Source: Betaproteobacteria bacterium (GTDB lineage: Bacteria > Pseudomonadota > Gammaproteobacteria > Burkholderiales > Usitatibacteraceae). From it: a stretch of 64,000 bases of DNA. Numbering within the stretch: the first letter of the stretch is position 1; each line of letters starts with the position of its first letter. The notes below the pieces were generated by a model. It searched no databases and was not told where the DNA came from. It saw nothing but the letters and a program-made list of their open reading frames with translations. Below, one piece after another: positions 8,862 to 20,094 of the stretch. The stretch covers positions 186,001 to 250,000 of the forward strand of contig JAEUMY010000007.1 in the NCBI GenBank assembly GCA_016791265.1, read 5' to 3'. A program made the position numbers and the translations under genes.

Positions 8862-10277
8862 TTTCAGCACCTCGTTCACCTGCGCCGGATTGGCCTTGCC
8901 CTGCGACGCCTTCATCACCTGGCCCACCAAGGCGTTGAAAGCCTTCTCTTTGCCAGCGCGGAATTCCTCAACCGACTTGGGATTCGCGGCGAGCACCTGA
9001 TCCACGATGGCTTCGATGGCGCCGCTGTCAGACATCTGCTTCAGACCGCGCTGGTCGATGATGGCGTCGGCGTCGCCCTCGCCGTTCCACATGGCGTCGA
9101 AGACATCCTTGGCCATCTTGCCGGAGAGCGTGCCGTCCGCGATGCGCTTCAACAGGCCGGCCAACGCGGCGGCGCTGACCGGGGACGCGCCGATCTCGAG
9201 TTCGTGCCGATTCAAGGCGGCTGAGAGGTCGCCCGTCACCCAGTTGGCGGCGAGCTTGGGTTCGCTGCGAAACTTCGCAAGAACCCTTTCGTAGTAATCC
9301 GCGACCGCTTTCGAGGCGGTCAAGGTCGCGGCGTCATAGGCCGACAGCGAATATTCGCTCTGGAAACGCGCCTGTTTGGCGTCCGGCAACTCCGGCATCT
9401 CCTTGCGAATATTCGCAATCCATTCCTCGCTGATCATCAGCGGCAGCAGGTCGGGATCGGGAAAGTAGCGATAGTCCATCGCATCTTCCTTCGAGCGCAT
9501 GGAGCGGGTCTCGTCGCGGTCGGCGTCGTAAAGACGAGTTTCCTGCACCACTGTGCCGCCATCCTCGATCAGCTCGATCTGGCGGCGAATTTCGTATTCG
9601 ATGGCACGCTCAAGGAAACGAAACGAGTTGACGTTCTTGATCTCGCAGCGCGTGCCCAATTTCTCGTCGCCTTTCCGGCGCACTGACACGTTGGCGTCGC
9701 AGCGGAAGGAGCCCTCCTGCATGTTGCCGTCGCAGATGCCCAGCCACACCACCAGCGTATGCAGCGCCTTGGCATAGGCCACGGCCTCGGCGGCGCTCCT
9801 CATGTCGGGCTCTGTGACGATTTCCAGGAGCGGTGTGCCCGCACGATTGAGATCGATGCCCGATACGTCGGTGAAGCCTTCATGCAACGACTTCCCGGCA
9901 TCCTCTTCAAGGTGGGCGCGAGTCAGGTGAATGAACTTCTCGTTCTCCCCGACACGTATCTTCAGCCCGCCACCCGCCACCACCGGCAATTCGTACTGGC
10001 TGATCTGATAACCCTTGGGCAGATCGGGGTAGAAGTAATTCTTGCGCGCGAAGATGGAGCGCGGCGCGATGGTGGCGCCCACAGCCAAGCCAAACTTGAT
10101 GGCGCAGGCCACCGCCTCGCGATTCAACACCGGCAACACACCGGGCAATGCGAGATCGACGGCAGAGGCTTGCGTGTTGGGCGCCGCACCGAACGCCGTC
10201 GATGCGCCGGAGAAAATCTTCGATCGCGTGGAGAGCTGCGTGTGCGTCTCCAGGCCGATGACGACTTCCCAGGTCAT
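8838..10277 (-). CDS. gatB: Asp-tRNA(Asn)/Glu-tRNA(Gln) amidotransferase subunit B
   Basis: The 479-residue subunit binds the mischarged tRNA and carries the phosphorylation site of the GatCAB complex. The N-terminal [18 protein letters not shown] and the [12 protein letters not shown] and YRYFPDPDL blocks are family hallmarks, and a C-terminal YqeY-like tail follows. The ATG at 10277 overlaps the gatA stop by 4 bases; the longer frame to 10559 only shadows gatA. Two palindromes lie inside only 58 bases apart: 9347-9358 (EYS) and 9405-9416 (ANIR). Confidence 0.96.
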   Translation of the reverse strand: MTWEVVIGLETHTQLSTRSKIFSGASTAFGAAPNTQASAVDLALPGVLPVLNREAVACAIKFGLAVGATIAPRSIFARKNYFYPDLPKGYQISQYELPVVAGGGLKIRVGENEKFIHLTRAHLEEDAGKSLHEGFTDVSGIDLNRAGTPLLEIVTEPDMRSAAEAVAYAKALHTLVVWLGICDGNMQEGSFRCDANVSVRRKGDEKLGTRCEIKNVNSFRFLERAIEYEIRRQIELIEDGGTVVQETRLYDADRDETRSMRSKEDAMDYRYFPDPDLLPLMISEEWIANIRKEMPELPDAKQARFQSEYSLSAYDAATLTASKAVADYYERVLAKFRSEPKLAANWVTGDLSAALNRHELEIGASPVSAAALAGLLKRIADGTLSGKMAKDVFDAMWNGEGDADAIIDQRGLKQMSDSGAIEAIVDQVLAANPKSVEEFRAGKEKAFNALVGQVMKASQGKANPAQVNEVLKRKLAAGT

Positions 10278-11734
10278 GCGTCCACCCCCGGTGGAACCTT
10301 GCTGTGCCAATCCGTCACCTGCTGAAAGCGATGCGCCACGTTCAGCATGCGCGCCTCCTCGAACCACGGGCCGATGATCTGCAACCCCACCGGCATGCCC
10401 GCCGCGCCAAAGCCGCAGGGAATGCTCATGCCCGGCAGGCCGGCCAGATTCACGGAGATGGTGTACAGATCCTCCAGATACATCTGCACCGGGTCGGTGG
10501 TCTTGCTGCCGAGCGGGAACGCCACGCTGGGCGCCACCGGCCCCATGATCACGTCGCACTGGGCAAACGCGGCCTTGAAATCGTTGGCGATGAGGCGGCG
10601 CACTTTCTGCGCCTGCAGGTAGTACGCGTCGTAGTAGCCGTGCGACAGCACGTAGGTGCCGACGAGGATGCGCCGCTTCACCTCCGCGCCCAGGCCTTCC
10701 GCGCGGCTTTTCTTGTACATGTCCAGGAGGTCCGAATATTCGCTGGCACGATGTCCGTAGCGCACGCCGTCGTAGCGCGCCAGATTGGACGACGCTTCCG
10801 CCGGCGCCAACACGTAGTAGGCGGGCACGCAGAGGTGCTGATTGGGCAGCGACACTTCGACGACCGTGGCGCCGAGCTTCTTGTACGCCTCGATGGCGGC
10901 GAGGATGGCGGTCGCCACATCCTGAGACAGCGCGGCGCTGAAATACTCCTTCGGCAAGCCGATCCGCAGACCCTCAAGCGGTGCGTTCAGCCGCGCGCTG
11001 AAGTCCTCGGCCGGCCGATCCACCGACGTGGAGTCCCGGGGATCAAAGCCCGCCATGACATTCAGCATCAGCGCCAGGTCTTCCGCCGTCCGCGCGAGCG
11101 GCCCGCCCTGGTCGAGGCTGGAAGCGAAGGCCACCATGCCGTAACGCGATACGCGGCCATACGTTGGGCGCAGCCCCGACACACCGGTGAACGCGGCAGG
11201 CTGGCGGATGGAGCCGCCCGTGTCGGTGCCCGTTGCCGCCGGGGCCAGTCGCGCCGCGACAATGGCCGCCGAGCCGCCCGAGCTACCCCCCGGCACGCGG
11301 CTCACCTCCCACGGATTCCTGACCGGGCCAAAATGCGAGTTCTCGTTCGACGAACCCATGGCGAATTCGTCCATGTTGGCCTTGCCGAGCAGCACCGCAC
11401 CTATGTCGTTGAAGCGCGAAATGACGTGCGCGTCATAGGGCGAGATCCAGTTCGCGAGCATTTTCGAGCCGCAGGTGGTGCGCCAGCCGTCCGCGCAGAA
11501 GAGGTCCTTGTGCGCGATGGGTATGCCGGTGAGGGGCGATGCCTCGCCCCGCGCGATGCGCGCATCGGCGGCGGCGGCCTGCGCCAGTGACCGTTCCTCA
11601 TCGAGGGTGATGTACGCATTGAGCGTCTTGCCCAGCGATTGCGCCCGGTCCAGCAGCGCACGGGTCAGCTCAACTGAAGAGAATTCCCGGGCGGCGAGGC
11701 GTCTCGCCAACCCGGCAAGGGTGTCCTGATGCAT
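10274..11734 (-). CDS. gatA: Asp-tRNA(Asn)/Glu-tRNA(Gln) amidotransferase subunit A
   Basis: A 486-residue amidase-signature enzyme that releases ammonia from glutamine for transamidation of mischarged tRNA. The catalytic lysine is in PIAHKDLFC, the Ser-cisSer-Lys signature in [13 protein letters not shown] and [16 protein letters not shown]. It sits between gatC (2 bases away) and gatB (4-base overlap) in a gatC-gatA-gatB operon. A one-mismatch palindrome at 10732-10743 encodes SEYS. Presence of GatCAB implies that Gln-tRNA and/or Asn-tRNA is formed indirectly. Confidence 0.97.
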   Translation of the reverse strand: MHQDTLAGLARRLAAREFSSVELTRALLDRAQSLGKTLNAYITLDEERSLAQAAAADARIARGEASPLTGIPIAHKDLFCADGWRTTCGSKMLANWISPYDAHVISRFNDIGAVLLGKANMDEFAMGSSNENSHFGPVRNPWEVSRVPGGSSGGSAAIVAARLAPAATGTDTGGSIRQPAAFTGVSGLRPTYGRVSRYGMVAFASSLDQGGPLARTAEDLALMLNVMAGFDPRDSTSVDRPAEDFSARLNAPLEGLRIGLPKEYFSAALSQDVATAILAAIEAYKKLGATVVEVSLPNQHLCVPAYYVLAPAEASSNLARYDGVRYGHRASEYSDLLDMYKKSRAEGLGAEVKRRILVGTYVLSHGYYDAYYLQAQKVRRLIANDFKAAFAQCDVIMGPVAPSVAFPLGSKTTDPVQMYLEDLYTISVNLAGLPGMSIPCGFGAAGMPVGLQIIGPWFEEARMLNVAHRFQQVTDWHSKVPPGVDA

Positions 11735-11736
11735 GG

Positions 11737-12024
11737 CTACTCGATGACCTTCGGAACCAGGTACAGCCCGTCTTCGACAGCGGGTGCGGCGGCCTGGTAC
11801 TTGTCGCGCAAGTCCGGCGCTGTCACGGCATCGTCCCGCAGCCGTTGACCCATCTCGACCGCGTGTGCCATCGGTTCGATGCCCGTGGTGTCCACGGCGC
11901 GCAGCGCTTCGACCATGTCGAAAATGCCGTTCAACTGGCCGCGCGCGGCCTCAACTTCGGTGTCGGACACGGCAAGACGCGCCAGGTGGGCAATGCGGCG
12001 CACGTCCGCGTCGGTGAGGCTCAT
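11737..12024 (-). CDS. gatC: Asp-tRNA(Asn)/Glu-tRNA(Gln) amidotransferase subunit C
   Basis: The 95-residue small subunit wraps around and stabilises GatA. The N-terminal helix with [14 protein letters not shown] and the region [18 protein letters not shown] match the family. It is the first gene of the gatCAB operon and is divergent from mreB, with 175 bases between them that must hold both promoters. Confidence 0.94.
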   Translation of the reverse strand: MSLTDADVRRIAHLARLAVSDTEVEAARGQLNGIFDMVEALRAVDTTGIEPMAHAVEMGQRLRDDAVTAPDLRDKYQAAAPAVEDGLYLVPKVIE

Positions 12025-13246
<1,222 letters not shown>

Positions 13247-13258
13247 ACACACCTCAGC

Positions 13259-13270
13259 GCGAATATTCGC
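13259..13270. repeat. GCGAATATTCGC palindrome, mreB/mreC intergenic
   Basis: A perfect copy whose symmetry extends to 16 bp (GCGC outside the AT core). It lies 12 bases after the mreB stop and directly abuts the quasi-palindromic element that starts at 13273. Confidence 0.9.
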
Positions 13271-13272
13271 GC

Positions 13273-13398
13273 CATGAACCTGCCGAAGAACGTAGCGAGC
13301 AAGCCCAAGCTGGCAATGACAAGCGCAGTCGTATGGTCATACGACAAGCATCGCCGTTGACAGGCTGGGCTCTCCAGTAGTCTTGCGCCAGGTTCATG
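13273..13398 (+). repeat. Quasi-palindromic structured element, copy 1
   Basis: Outer arms CATGAACCTG (13273-13282) and CAGGTTCATG (13389-13398) are perfectly complementary. A central 8-bp hairpin, GTCGTATG/CATACGAC (13328-13335 with 13338-13345), lies inside. Blocks CAAGCTGGCAATGA (13306-13319), AAGCGCAG and AGCATCGC are shared with the copy at 25936-26059. The right arm contains the mreC start codon (13396-13398) and the AGG that would act as its ribosome-binding site, so a folded transcript would hide mreC initiation. Confidence 0.75.
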
Positions 13399-14334
13399 TA
13401 TCAGGAACCTTTCTTCACCCGTGGCCCCTCGCCGCTGGCCCGTCTCACGTTTTTCTCGCTGCTCGCCATCGTGGTGATGATCGCGGACCACCGCTTTCGC
13501 GCGCTGGATACCGTGCGGCTCGCCGTGTCCGTCGTGCTGCATCCAGTCGAACGCGCCATGGCGCTGCCTGGCGATTTGGCGTCTCGCGTAGGCGACTATT
13601 TCACGAGTCAGGACAAACTGCTCGCTGACAATCGCGTGCTCGAACGCAAGGTGCTGGAACTCGCGGCCGCCAGCCAGCAGGCGCAGCTGCTCAAGAGCGA
13701 GCATGAGCGGCTGATTCGCCTTGCGGCCGCCAACGACCGTTTCGCCAATCAGGGCATCGTCGCCGAGATCATTCGCGACGCGCGCAATCCATTCAATCGC
13801 CGCATCATCGTCGACAAGGGCATGGCGCATGGCCTGCGTGGCGGCCTGCCGGTCATCGATGGCGGCGGTGTCGTCGGCCAGGTGACGGCGGTGGGCACGC
13901 TGACCTCCGAAGTCACCCTCATCACGGAGAAGGACCAGTCGGTGCCGGTCATGCTGGTTCGGAACGGCCTGCGCGCCGTCTCGGTGGGCATGGGCAAGGA
14001 CGGCACCATCGACGTGCCCTTCATCCCCGCCTCGGCCGACATCCGGAACGGGGATGTCTTCGTCACCTCCGGCATCGACGGCCTCTATCCGCCGGGCCTC
14101 GCGGTCGCCACCATCACCAGCGTGGAAAAAAACGCCGCGTTTCAATTCGCGCGCATCATCGGCACGCCCGCGTCTGGCGTGGACAATCATCGCTTCGTCA
14201 TGGTGCTGAACAATCCGGCGGCTGCGACCTATCCCATTCCTGACGTTGCCGGCGAAGAACGCAAGGGCGCGCGCGAACGCGGCAGTCGCGCCCAGCGGCC
14301 GGCACCTGCGAATATTCGCAAGCCCGAGCAATAG
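13396..14334 (+). CDS. mreC: Rod-shape determining protein MreC
   Basis: A 312-residue bitopic inner-membrane protein of the elongation machinery. One N-terminal membrane segment is visible (LTFFSLLAIVVMIADH), then a coiled coil (about residues 70-115) and the periplasmic beta domain with NPFNRRIIVDKG and the VFVTSGIDGLYPPGL block. The start ATG lies in the arm of an inverted repeat. The low-complexity Arg-rich C-terminus ends in ANIRKPEQ, encoded by a palindrome copy at 14308-14319. mreD begins 2 bases after the stop codon. Confidence 0.95.
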   Translation: MYQEPFFTRGPSPLARLTFFSLLAIVVMIADHRFRALDTVRLAVSVVLHPVERAMALPGDLASRVGDYFTSQDKLLADNRVLERKVLELAAASQQAQLLKSEHERLIRLAAANDRFANQGIVAEIIRDARNPFNRRIIVDKGMAHGLRGGLPVIDGGGVVGQVTAVGTLTSEVTLITEKDQSVPVMLVRNGLRAVSVGMGKDGTIDVPFIPASADIRNGDVFVTSGIDGLYPPGLAVATITSVEKNAAFQFARIIGTPASGVDNHRFVMVLNNPAAATYPIPDVAGEERKGARERGSRAQRPAPANIRKPEQ

Positions 14335-14335
14335 C

Positions 14336-14872
14336 ATGGCCTACGGCGATCTCTCTCCCATTTCGCGCGAGCCGATGCGCCCGCCCGCGCCGCTCCGGGT
14401 GGTGTTTGGCGCGCTCTTCGTGGCGCTGCTCATCAATCTCCTGCCGTGGAGCGGCACGCCGCTCCTCATCCGCCCCGACTTCGTGCTGCTGGTGCTCTTG
14501 TTCTGGGCGGTGCATGAGCCGCGCATCATCGGCCAGGGCATGGGGTTCGCGCTGGCGCTGGTGATGGACGTGGCCGACAGCGCGCTCCTGGGCCAGCATG
14601 CGCTGGCGTACGTCATCGCCACCTTCCTCGCGCAAGTGCTGCGCTTGCGCATCCTGCAACTCACGGTCGCCGAGCAGGCCTTGCACGTGGGCGGCATTCT
14701 CTTCGTCTCCACGGCAGTCATGCTGCTGCTGAACAGCATGCTGGGCCGTGATTTTCCCGGTGTCGCCCTGTTCCTTTCGCCGATTCTGGGGGCGATGTTG
14801 TGGCCCGTGGTGCGCGCGGTCACCGCGTGGCAGAAGCTGCGCTTGCCGCCGCCCACCACGATGATGCGATGA
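14336..14872 (+). CDS. mreD: Rod-shape determining protein MreD
   Basis: A 178-residue integral membrane protein with four to five hydrophobic helices, for example VVFGALFVALLINLLPW, FVLLVLLFWAVH and GILFVSTAVMLLLNS. MreD partners MreC in the elongation complex. The ATG at 14336 is 1 base after the mreC stop codon. The C-terminus overlaps the mrdA start by 4 bases (ATGA). The upstream in-frame extension from 14246 overlaps mreC and is not used. Confidence 0.93.
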   Translation: MAYGDLSPISREPMRPPAPLRVVFGALFVALLINLLPWSGTPLLIRPDFVLLVLLFWAVHEPRIIGQGMGFALALVMDVADSALLGQHALAYVIATFLAQVLRLRILQLTVAEQALHVGGILFVSTAVMLLLNSMLGRDFPGVALFLSPILGAMLWPVVRAVTAWQKLRLPPPTTMMR

Positions 14873-16761
14873 TCGGCCAGACCCTGCGCAATCGGGAGGC
14901 CGAGCTCTCCGTGTTCCGCCGGCGGGTGGCGTTTTCCGCCGTGGTCACCTTGATCCTGTTTGGCATCCTGGCGAGCCGCTTCCTGTACTTGCAGGTGATG
15001 AAGCGCGAGCACTATCACACGCTGGCGGAAGCCAATCGCATCTCGGTGGTGCCCGTGGTGCCCAACCGCGGCATCATCACCGACCGCAATGGCGTGGTGC
15101 TGGCCGCCAACTATTCCGCCTACACGCTGGAAGTGACGCCATCCAAGGTGCCCAATCTCGAACGCGCGCTGGACGAACTGGAGCCCGTCGTCGACCTGCA
15201 GGCCAAGGATCGCCGGCGGCTGAAGCGGCTGATGGAGGAAAGCAAGAATTTCGAGTCTTTGCCGGTGAAGAACCGTCTCACCGAGACCGAAGTCGCGCGA
15301 TTCGCGGCGCACCGCTTCCGCTTTCCCGGCTTCGAAATCCGGGCGCGCCTGTTCCGTCAGTACCCACATGGCGAACTGGCCTCGCATGCCATCGGCTACA
15401 TCGGACGAATCAATGACGCCGATTTGAAGCGCATCGAGGCCGCCGAGCAGACGGTGAACTACAAGGGCACCGACCACATCGGCAAGCTCGGCGTCGAGGG
15501 CAGCTACGAACATGAGCTGCACGGCAAGACCGGGTCCGAGCAAGTGGAGATCGATTCCGGCGGCCGCGCCATCCGCTCGCTCGCCCGGTCCGAACCCATC
15601 TCGGGCAACAATCTCGCGCTTTCGCTCGACATCAAACTGCAGAAAGTGGCCGAGGAAGCGTTCACCGGCCGGCGCGGCGCGCTGGTGGCGCTGGACCCCA
15701 GCACCGGCGAGATACTGGCGCTGGTCTCCATGCCAGGCTTCGACCCGAACCTCTTCATCGACGGCATCGACCCGGTCAATTGGGACCTCTTGAACAACTC
15801 ACCCGCCAAGCCCCTCAACAACCGCGCGCTGCGCGGCCAGTATCCGCCCGGTTCCACCATCAAGCCGTTCATGGCGCTTTTGGCGCTCGACTCGGGCAAA
15901 CGCACGCCGGACTTCACCATCGCCGACCCCGGCCACTGGATGCTGGCCGGCGTGCAACGCCCCTTTCGCGACTGGAAGCCGGGCGGCCACGGCATGGTGA
16001 ACCTGCATCGCTCGGTGGTCGTGTCTTGCGATACGTACTACTACGGGCTCGCCAATGACGTCGGCATCGATGCCATTCATCGCTTCATGGTGCAGTTCGG
16101 CTTCGGGTCGAAGACCGGCATCGACATCGACGGCGAAATGCCGGGGCTCCAGCCGTCACAGGACTGGAAGATGAAGCGCTTCAAGCAGAAGTGGTACGCC
16201 GGCGACACCATCAGCGTGGGCATCGGCCAGGGCTACTGGCTGGCCACGCCGTTGCAGCTCGCGACGGCGACGGCCATTCTCGCCAACGGGGGCCGGCCGG
16301 TGGTGCCGCATCTGTTGCGCGAGGTGCATGACGTGAAGACGGGTGAGAAGCGAATATTCGCACCCAAGACGCGCGAGCCGATGAACTTCAAGCCCGAACA
16401 TCTGGCGCTGGTGCGCGCGGCCATGGTGGATGTCACCCAGCCCGGCGGCACGGCGGCGGCGTCGGCTGCGGGCGCGCTGTACAAGTTTGGCGGCAAGACC
16501 GGCACGGCTCAGGTGATCGGCATGAAAGCTGGCGAGAAGTACGACGAAAAGAAAATTCGCGAAGAGCATCGCGATCACGCGCTCTTCGTCGCCTACGCGC
16601 CAGCCGATCAACCGAAGATCGCGCTGGCGCTGCTGGTGGAAAACGGCGGCCACGGCGGCGCCGCGGCGGCGCCCATCGCCCGCGAAGTGTTCGACTATTA
16701 CCTCACGGGCAAGCTGCCCGGCCCGCGCAAACCGACGGTGAACGATGGTCCGGCTGATTAA
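14869..16761 (+). CDS. mrdA: Penicillin-binding protein 2 (elongation transpeptidase)
   Basis: A 630-residue class B PBP that cross-links peptidoglycan during cell elongation. It has one N-terminal membrane anchor (VAFSAVVTLILFGILAS), a pedestal domain, and a transpeptidase domain with the active-site motif GSTIKPFMAL (SxxK), the SCD triad in VVVSCDTYYYG, and GKTGTAQV (KTG). A palindrome at 16350-16361 encodes RIFA in KRIFAPK. The start overlaps mreD by 4 bases; the 3' end overlaps rodA by 17 bases. It works with RodA, MreC and MreD. Confidence 0.97.
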   Translation: MIGQTLRNREAELSVFRRRVAFSAVVTLILFGILASRFLYLQVMKREHYHTLAEANRISVVPVVPNRGIITDRNGVVLAANYSAYTLEVTPSKVPNLERALDELEPVVDLQAKDRRRLKRLMEESKNFESLPVKNRLTETEVARFAAHRFRFPGFEIRARLFRQYPHGELASHAIGYIGRINDADLKRIEAAEQTVNYKGTDHIGKLGVEGSYEHELHGKTGSEQVEIDSGGRAIRSLARSEPISGNNLALSLDIKLQKVAEEAFTGRRGALVALDPSTGEILALVSMPGFDPNLFIDGIDPVNWDLLNNSPAKPLNNRALRGQYPPGSTIKPFMALLALDSGKRTPDFTIADPGHWMLAGVQRPFRDWKPGGHGMVNLHRSVVVSCDTYYYGLANDVGIDAIHRFMVQFGFGSKTGIDIDGEMPGLQPSQDWKMKRFKQKWYAGDTISVGIGQGYWLATPLQLATATAILANGGRPVVPHLLREVHDVKTGEKRIFAPKTREPMNFKPEHLALVRAAMVDVTQPGGTAAASAAGALYKFGGKTGTAQVIGMKAGEKYDEKKIREEHRDHALFVAYAPADQPKIALALLVENGGHGGAAAAPIAREVFDYYLTGKLPGPRKPTVNDGPAD

Positions 16762-17851
16762 CACCGTCTTCAATCTGGTCGCGCGCAGACTCGATGGCCC
16801 GCTCTCCATCGTCATCGTGGTACTGGTGTCGCTGGGGCTGGTGGTGATCTATTCCGCGTCGGGCGGCACCAGCTTCGACCGCGCGATGGGCCAGCTGCGC
16901 AACTTCTTGGTCGCCATCACCGCGATGTGGATCGTGGCCAACGTTCCGCCGCAGACACTGATGCGCCTCGCGCTGCCGATCTACATCGGCGGCCTCGTGT
17001 TGCTGATCGGCGTGGCCCTTTTCGGCGAAATCCGCAATGGCGCTCGCCGCTGGCTGAACCTGGGATTCACGACCATCCAGCCCTCGGAAATCATGAAGAT
17101 CGGCATGCCCATGCTGCTCGCGTGGTACTTCCACCGCAAGGAGGAAGGGCTCCGCGCGCTGGACTACGCCATCGCGGCGCTCATTCTCGCCATCCCGACC
17201 GGCCTCATCATGCGTCAGCCGGACCTCGGCACCTCCATTCTCATTTTCGCATCAGGCTTTTTCGTGATCTTTCTCGCGGGGCTGTCGTGGAAGATCATCA
17301 TCTCGATGGGCACGGCTTTCCTCGCATTCCTGCCGTTCGCCTGGGGCATGCTGCACGAGTACCAGCGCCAGCGCGTGCTGACGCTGCTCGACCCCAGCAA
17401 CGATCCCCTGGGCCGCGGCTATCACATCATCCAGTCCACCATCGCCATCGGCTCCGGCGGCGTGTTTGGCAAGGGCTGGCTGAAGGGCACGCAGGGTCAG
17501 CTCGACTTCATCCCCGAGCGCACGACCGACTTCATTCTCGCGGTCTTCGGCGAGGAGTTCGGGCTGGTCGGCGTATTGTTGCTGCTTGCGCTCTACATTG
17601 TCGTGATCGGTCGAGGTCTCATGATCGCCCTGAACGCGCCCAACACGTTTTCGCGCTTGCTGGCCGCCGCCATCACGCTCACCTTCATGACCTACGCGTT
17701 CGTGAACATCGGCATGGTGGCGGGCATCCTGCCTGTCGTGGGTGTACCGCTGCCGTTGGTGTCCTACGGCGGCACATCGATGCTCTCGATGCTCATTGGC
17801 TTCGGCATCCTCATGAGCATTTCGACTCACAAGCGGTTGGTGGCGTCATGA
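16745..17851 (+). CDS. mrdB: Rod-shape determining protein RodA (SEDS glycosyltransferase)
   Basis: A 368-residue polytopic membrane protein of the SEDS family, which polymerises glycan strands from lipid II together with PBP2. About ten hydrophobic segments are seen. Family blocks include GARRWLNLGFTTIQPSEIMK, RQPDLGTSIL, GIGQ-equivalent GSGGVFGKGWLKGTQ, FILAVFGEEFGL and GVPLPLVSYGGTSM. The start ATG lies 17 bases before the mrdA stop, so the genes are coupled. Its stop overlaps the rlpA start. Confidence 0.97.
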   Translation: MVRLINTVFNLVARRLDGPLSIVIVVLVSLGLVVIYSASGGTSFDRAMGQLRNFLVAITAMWIVANVPPQTLMRLALPIYIGGLVLLIGVALFGEIRNGARRWLNLGFTTIQPSEIMKIGMPMLLAWYFHRKEEGLRALDYAIAALILAIPTGLIMRQPDLGTSILIFASGFFVIFLAGLSWKIIISMGTAFLAFLPFAWGMLHEYQRQRVLTLLDPSNDPLGRGYHIIQSTIAIGSGGVFGKGWLKGTQGQLDFIPERTTDFILAVFGEEFGLVGVLLLLALYIVVIGRGLMIALNAPNTFSRLLAAAITLTFMTYAFVNIGMVAGILPVVGVPLPLVSYGGTSMLSMLIGFGILMSISTHKRLVAS

Positions 17852-18849
17852 AGCCGTTGCGACTGGTCGCCATCGCGGTTCCACTGCTGCTGGCCGCCTG
17901 CGGCAGCGTGCCCAAGAGAGAGCCTGCGCACGGCACGACCAAGCCTTCGGCCACGGCGAAATCCCCCAGCTACTACTCGGACGACGGCCCGCCGGATACC
18001 CTCCCGGTCGATCTTGCGAATATTCGCGATGCGGTGCCGGTCGATGAACCATTCCATCGCGGCGCCTCGCGGCCCTACACCGTGTTTGGACGCACCTACG
18101 TCCCGCAGATCAACAACGATCCGTTTCGCCAGACCGGCGTCGCCTCGTGGTATGGCCGCAAGTTTCACGGCCAGAAGACCGCCATCGGCGAACCCTACGA
18201 CATGTTCGCCATGTCGGCGGCGCATCCCACGCTGCCGCTGCCGTCGTATGCGCGCGTGACCCATCTCGACACTCAGAAGAGTGTGGTGGTGCGGGTGAAT
18301 GATCGCGGGCCGTTCCTGCATGAGCGCATCATCGATCTCTCCTACGCCGCCGCGCATCGCATCGGCATCGAGGGGCCGGGCAGCGGGCGGGTGCTGGTGG
18401 AGCGGGTGTTTCCGGGGCAGGCGGGGTTGCAGGTTGCGACGGCTCCCGGTGCGAATATTCGCACCTCTCCCGCAGCACCCCCGGTGGTGACCACACCGCT
18501 GCCCACGCCGACATCCCCCGTCGGCATTCCGGAACCACCGCCGGTCGCCACGGTCACAGCGCCCACACCCACGCCAGCCGTTGTGCAAACCGCGCCGACC
18601 CCCATCACCAACGAGTCACAGGGATTCTTCATCCAGTTGGGCGCATTCGGCTCCGCCGAAAACGCCGCGCAATTTCGCGACCGCATGCAGCGCGACATGA
18701 ACTGGATGCGCGAACCCATCACCACCCATTTCGCCAGCGGCTTGCACCGCGTGCGCATCGGCCCGCTCGCCAACCGCGAGGAGGCCGAGGCCATCGCGCA
18801 GAAGGTGCGCGAGACGCATGGCCTGACCCCTATCCTGTCCAAGCCCTGA
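17848..18849 (+). CDS. rlpA: RlpA-like septal ring lytic transglycosylase, lipoprotein
   Basis: A 333-residue lipoprotein: the signal peptide ends in the lipobox LLAAC at residue 18. A double-psi beta-barrel domain follows (GVASWYGRKFHGQKTAIGE, VVVRVNDRGPF), then a proline- and threonine-rich linker and a C-terminal SPOR domain (GFFIQLGAFGSAENA). RlpA cleaves denuded glycans at the division site in organisms where it was tested. Two palindromes at 18016-18027 and 18451-18462 both encode ANIR, in linker-like regions outside the two domains; the second is symmetric over 18 bp. Confidence 0.94.
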   Translation: MKPLRLVAIAVPLLLAACGSVPKREPAHGTTKPSATAKSPSYYSDDGPPDTLPVDLANIRDAVPVDEPFHRGASRPYTVFGRTYVPQINNDPFRQTGVASWYGRKFHGQKTAIGEPYDMFAMSAAHPTLPLPSYARVTHLDTQKSVVVRVNDRGPFLHERIIDLSYAAAHRIGIEGPGSGRVLVERVFPGQAGLQVATAPGANIRTSPAAPPVVTTPLPTPTSPVGIPEPPPVATVTAPTPTPAVVQTAPTPITNESQGFFIQLGAFGSAENAAQFRDRMQRDMNWMREPITTHFASGLHRVRIGPLANREEAEAIAQKVRETHGLTPILSKP

Positions 18850-18887
18850 CTGCTGTTTCCCGAACCCTGAACCCCGACCACCGCTCC

Positions 18888-20036
18888 ATGATCCGCTCAC
18901 ATCTTCCCGCCGCTCTCGTTGCTCTCGCCGCCTTCTTCGCCAGTTTCGCCATCAACGCGCAAGTCGCGCTGGAAATTCCCGCGCCCGCCATCGCGGCCAA
19001 GGCGTTCGTGCTCTATGACCCGCAAAGCGAGCAAGTCCTCGCGGCGCAGTCGCCGTCAGACCGCTACGACCCCGCGTCGCTCACCAAGGTCATGACCGCC
19101 TACGTCACCTTTCAGGCGTTGAAAGACAAGAAGGTCACGCTCACGCAAACCGTGCCGGTGTCCGAGAAGGCGTGGCGCGCTGAAGGCTCGCGCATGTTCA
19201 TCGACCCGAAAAAGCCGGTGACGGTCGATGACCTGCTGCGCGGCATGATCGTGCAGTCGGGCAACGACGCCTCCATCGCGCTGGCCGAAGCGGTCGCGGG
19301 CTCGGAAGAGTCGTTCGTGCAGCTCATGAACAAGCACGCGCAGCGCATGGGCCTGAAGAACACGAACTTCACCAACTCCACCGGTCTGCCGCAGCCCAAC
19401 CATCACGCTTCCGCCGAAGACATGGCGCGTCTTGCCGCGGCGCTCATCCGCGACTTCCCGGAGGAGTACAAGCTCTACGCGCAGAAGGACTTCACCTGGA
19501 ACAAGATCACCCAGCACAATCGCAATCGACTCCTGTGGCAGGACCCGACCGTGGATGGCATGAAAACCGGTCACACGGAAGCGGCGGGCTATTGCCTCAT
19601 CGCCAGCGGCAAGCGTGGCGAGCGCCGCCTCATCAGCGTGGTGATGGGCACCGCGTCAGATGCCGCGCGGGCGCAGGAGAGCCAGAAGCTCCTCAACTTC
19701 GGCTTCCAGTTCTCCGATACGCGCCGGCTCTACAAGAAAGGCGAGGTGCTCTCCTCTCCGGAAGTCTTCAAGGGCGCGGCCAACAACGCCAAGCTGGGCT
19801 TCGACCGAGACCTGTGGCTCACGCTTCCGCGCGAAAAGTTTGCCAATCTCAAAGCCACCATCACCACCACGCAGCCCCTGCTGGCGCCGTTGGCCCAGGG
19901 TCAGAAAGCGGGGATAATGAAATTGACCCAGGACGACAAGGTGATTGCGGAGTTGCCCGTGGTGGCGCTTGAGTCCGTGCCGGTCGCTGGCGTCCTGGGA
20001 CGCGGGTGGGATGCGATCCGGTTGATGTTCAAGTAG
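18888..20036 (+). CDS. dacA: D-alanyl-D-alanine carboxypeptidase (PBP5/6 type)
   Basis: A 382-residue low-molecular-weight PBP that trims the terminal D-Ala of pentapeptides. It has an N-terminal signal peptide (to about residue 25) and the three active-site motifs SLTKVM (SxxK), SGNDAS (SxN) and MKTGHT (KTG). A C-terminal beta domain and an amphipathic helix (GRGWDAIRLMFK) for membrane attachment follow. It is 38 bases behind rlpA in the same direction and precedes the D-amino acid aminotransferase gene, a common betaproteobacterial order. Confidence 0.95.
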   Translation: MIRSHLPAALVALAAFFASFAINAQVALEIPAPAIAAKAFVLYDPQSEQVLAAQSPSDRYDPASLTKVMTAYVTFQALKDKKVTLTQTVPVSEKAWRAEGSRMFIDPKKPVTVDDLLRGMIVQSGNDASIALAEAVAGSEESFVQLMNKHAQRMGLKNTNFTNSTGLPQPNHHASAEDMARLAAALIRDFPEEYKLYAQKDFTWNKITQHNRNRLLWQDPTVDGMKTGHTEAAGYCLIASGKRGERRLISVVMGTASDAARAQESQKLLNFGFQFSDTRRLYKKGEVLSSPEVFKGAANNAKLGFDRDLWLTLPREKFANLKATITTTQPLLAPLAQGQKAGIMKLTQDDKVIAELPVVALESVPVAGVLGRGWDAIRLMFK

Positions 20037-20061
20037 TCAGCCTGATCTCTTCCGAAGTCTT

Positions 20062-20073
20062 CCGAATATTCGC
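20062..20073. repeat. One-mismatch palindrome, dacA/dat intergenic
   Basis: CCGAATATTCGC differs from the 12-mer only in its first base. It lies in the 58-base gap between dacA and dat, 21 bases before the dat start codon. Confidence 0.7.
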
Positions 20074-20094
20074 AAGCCGATTGGATTCACCGTC

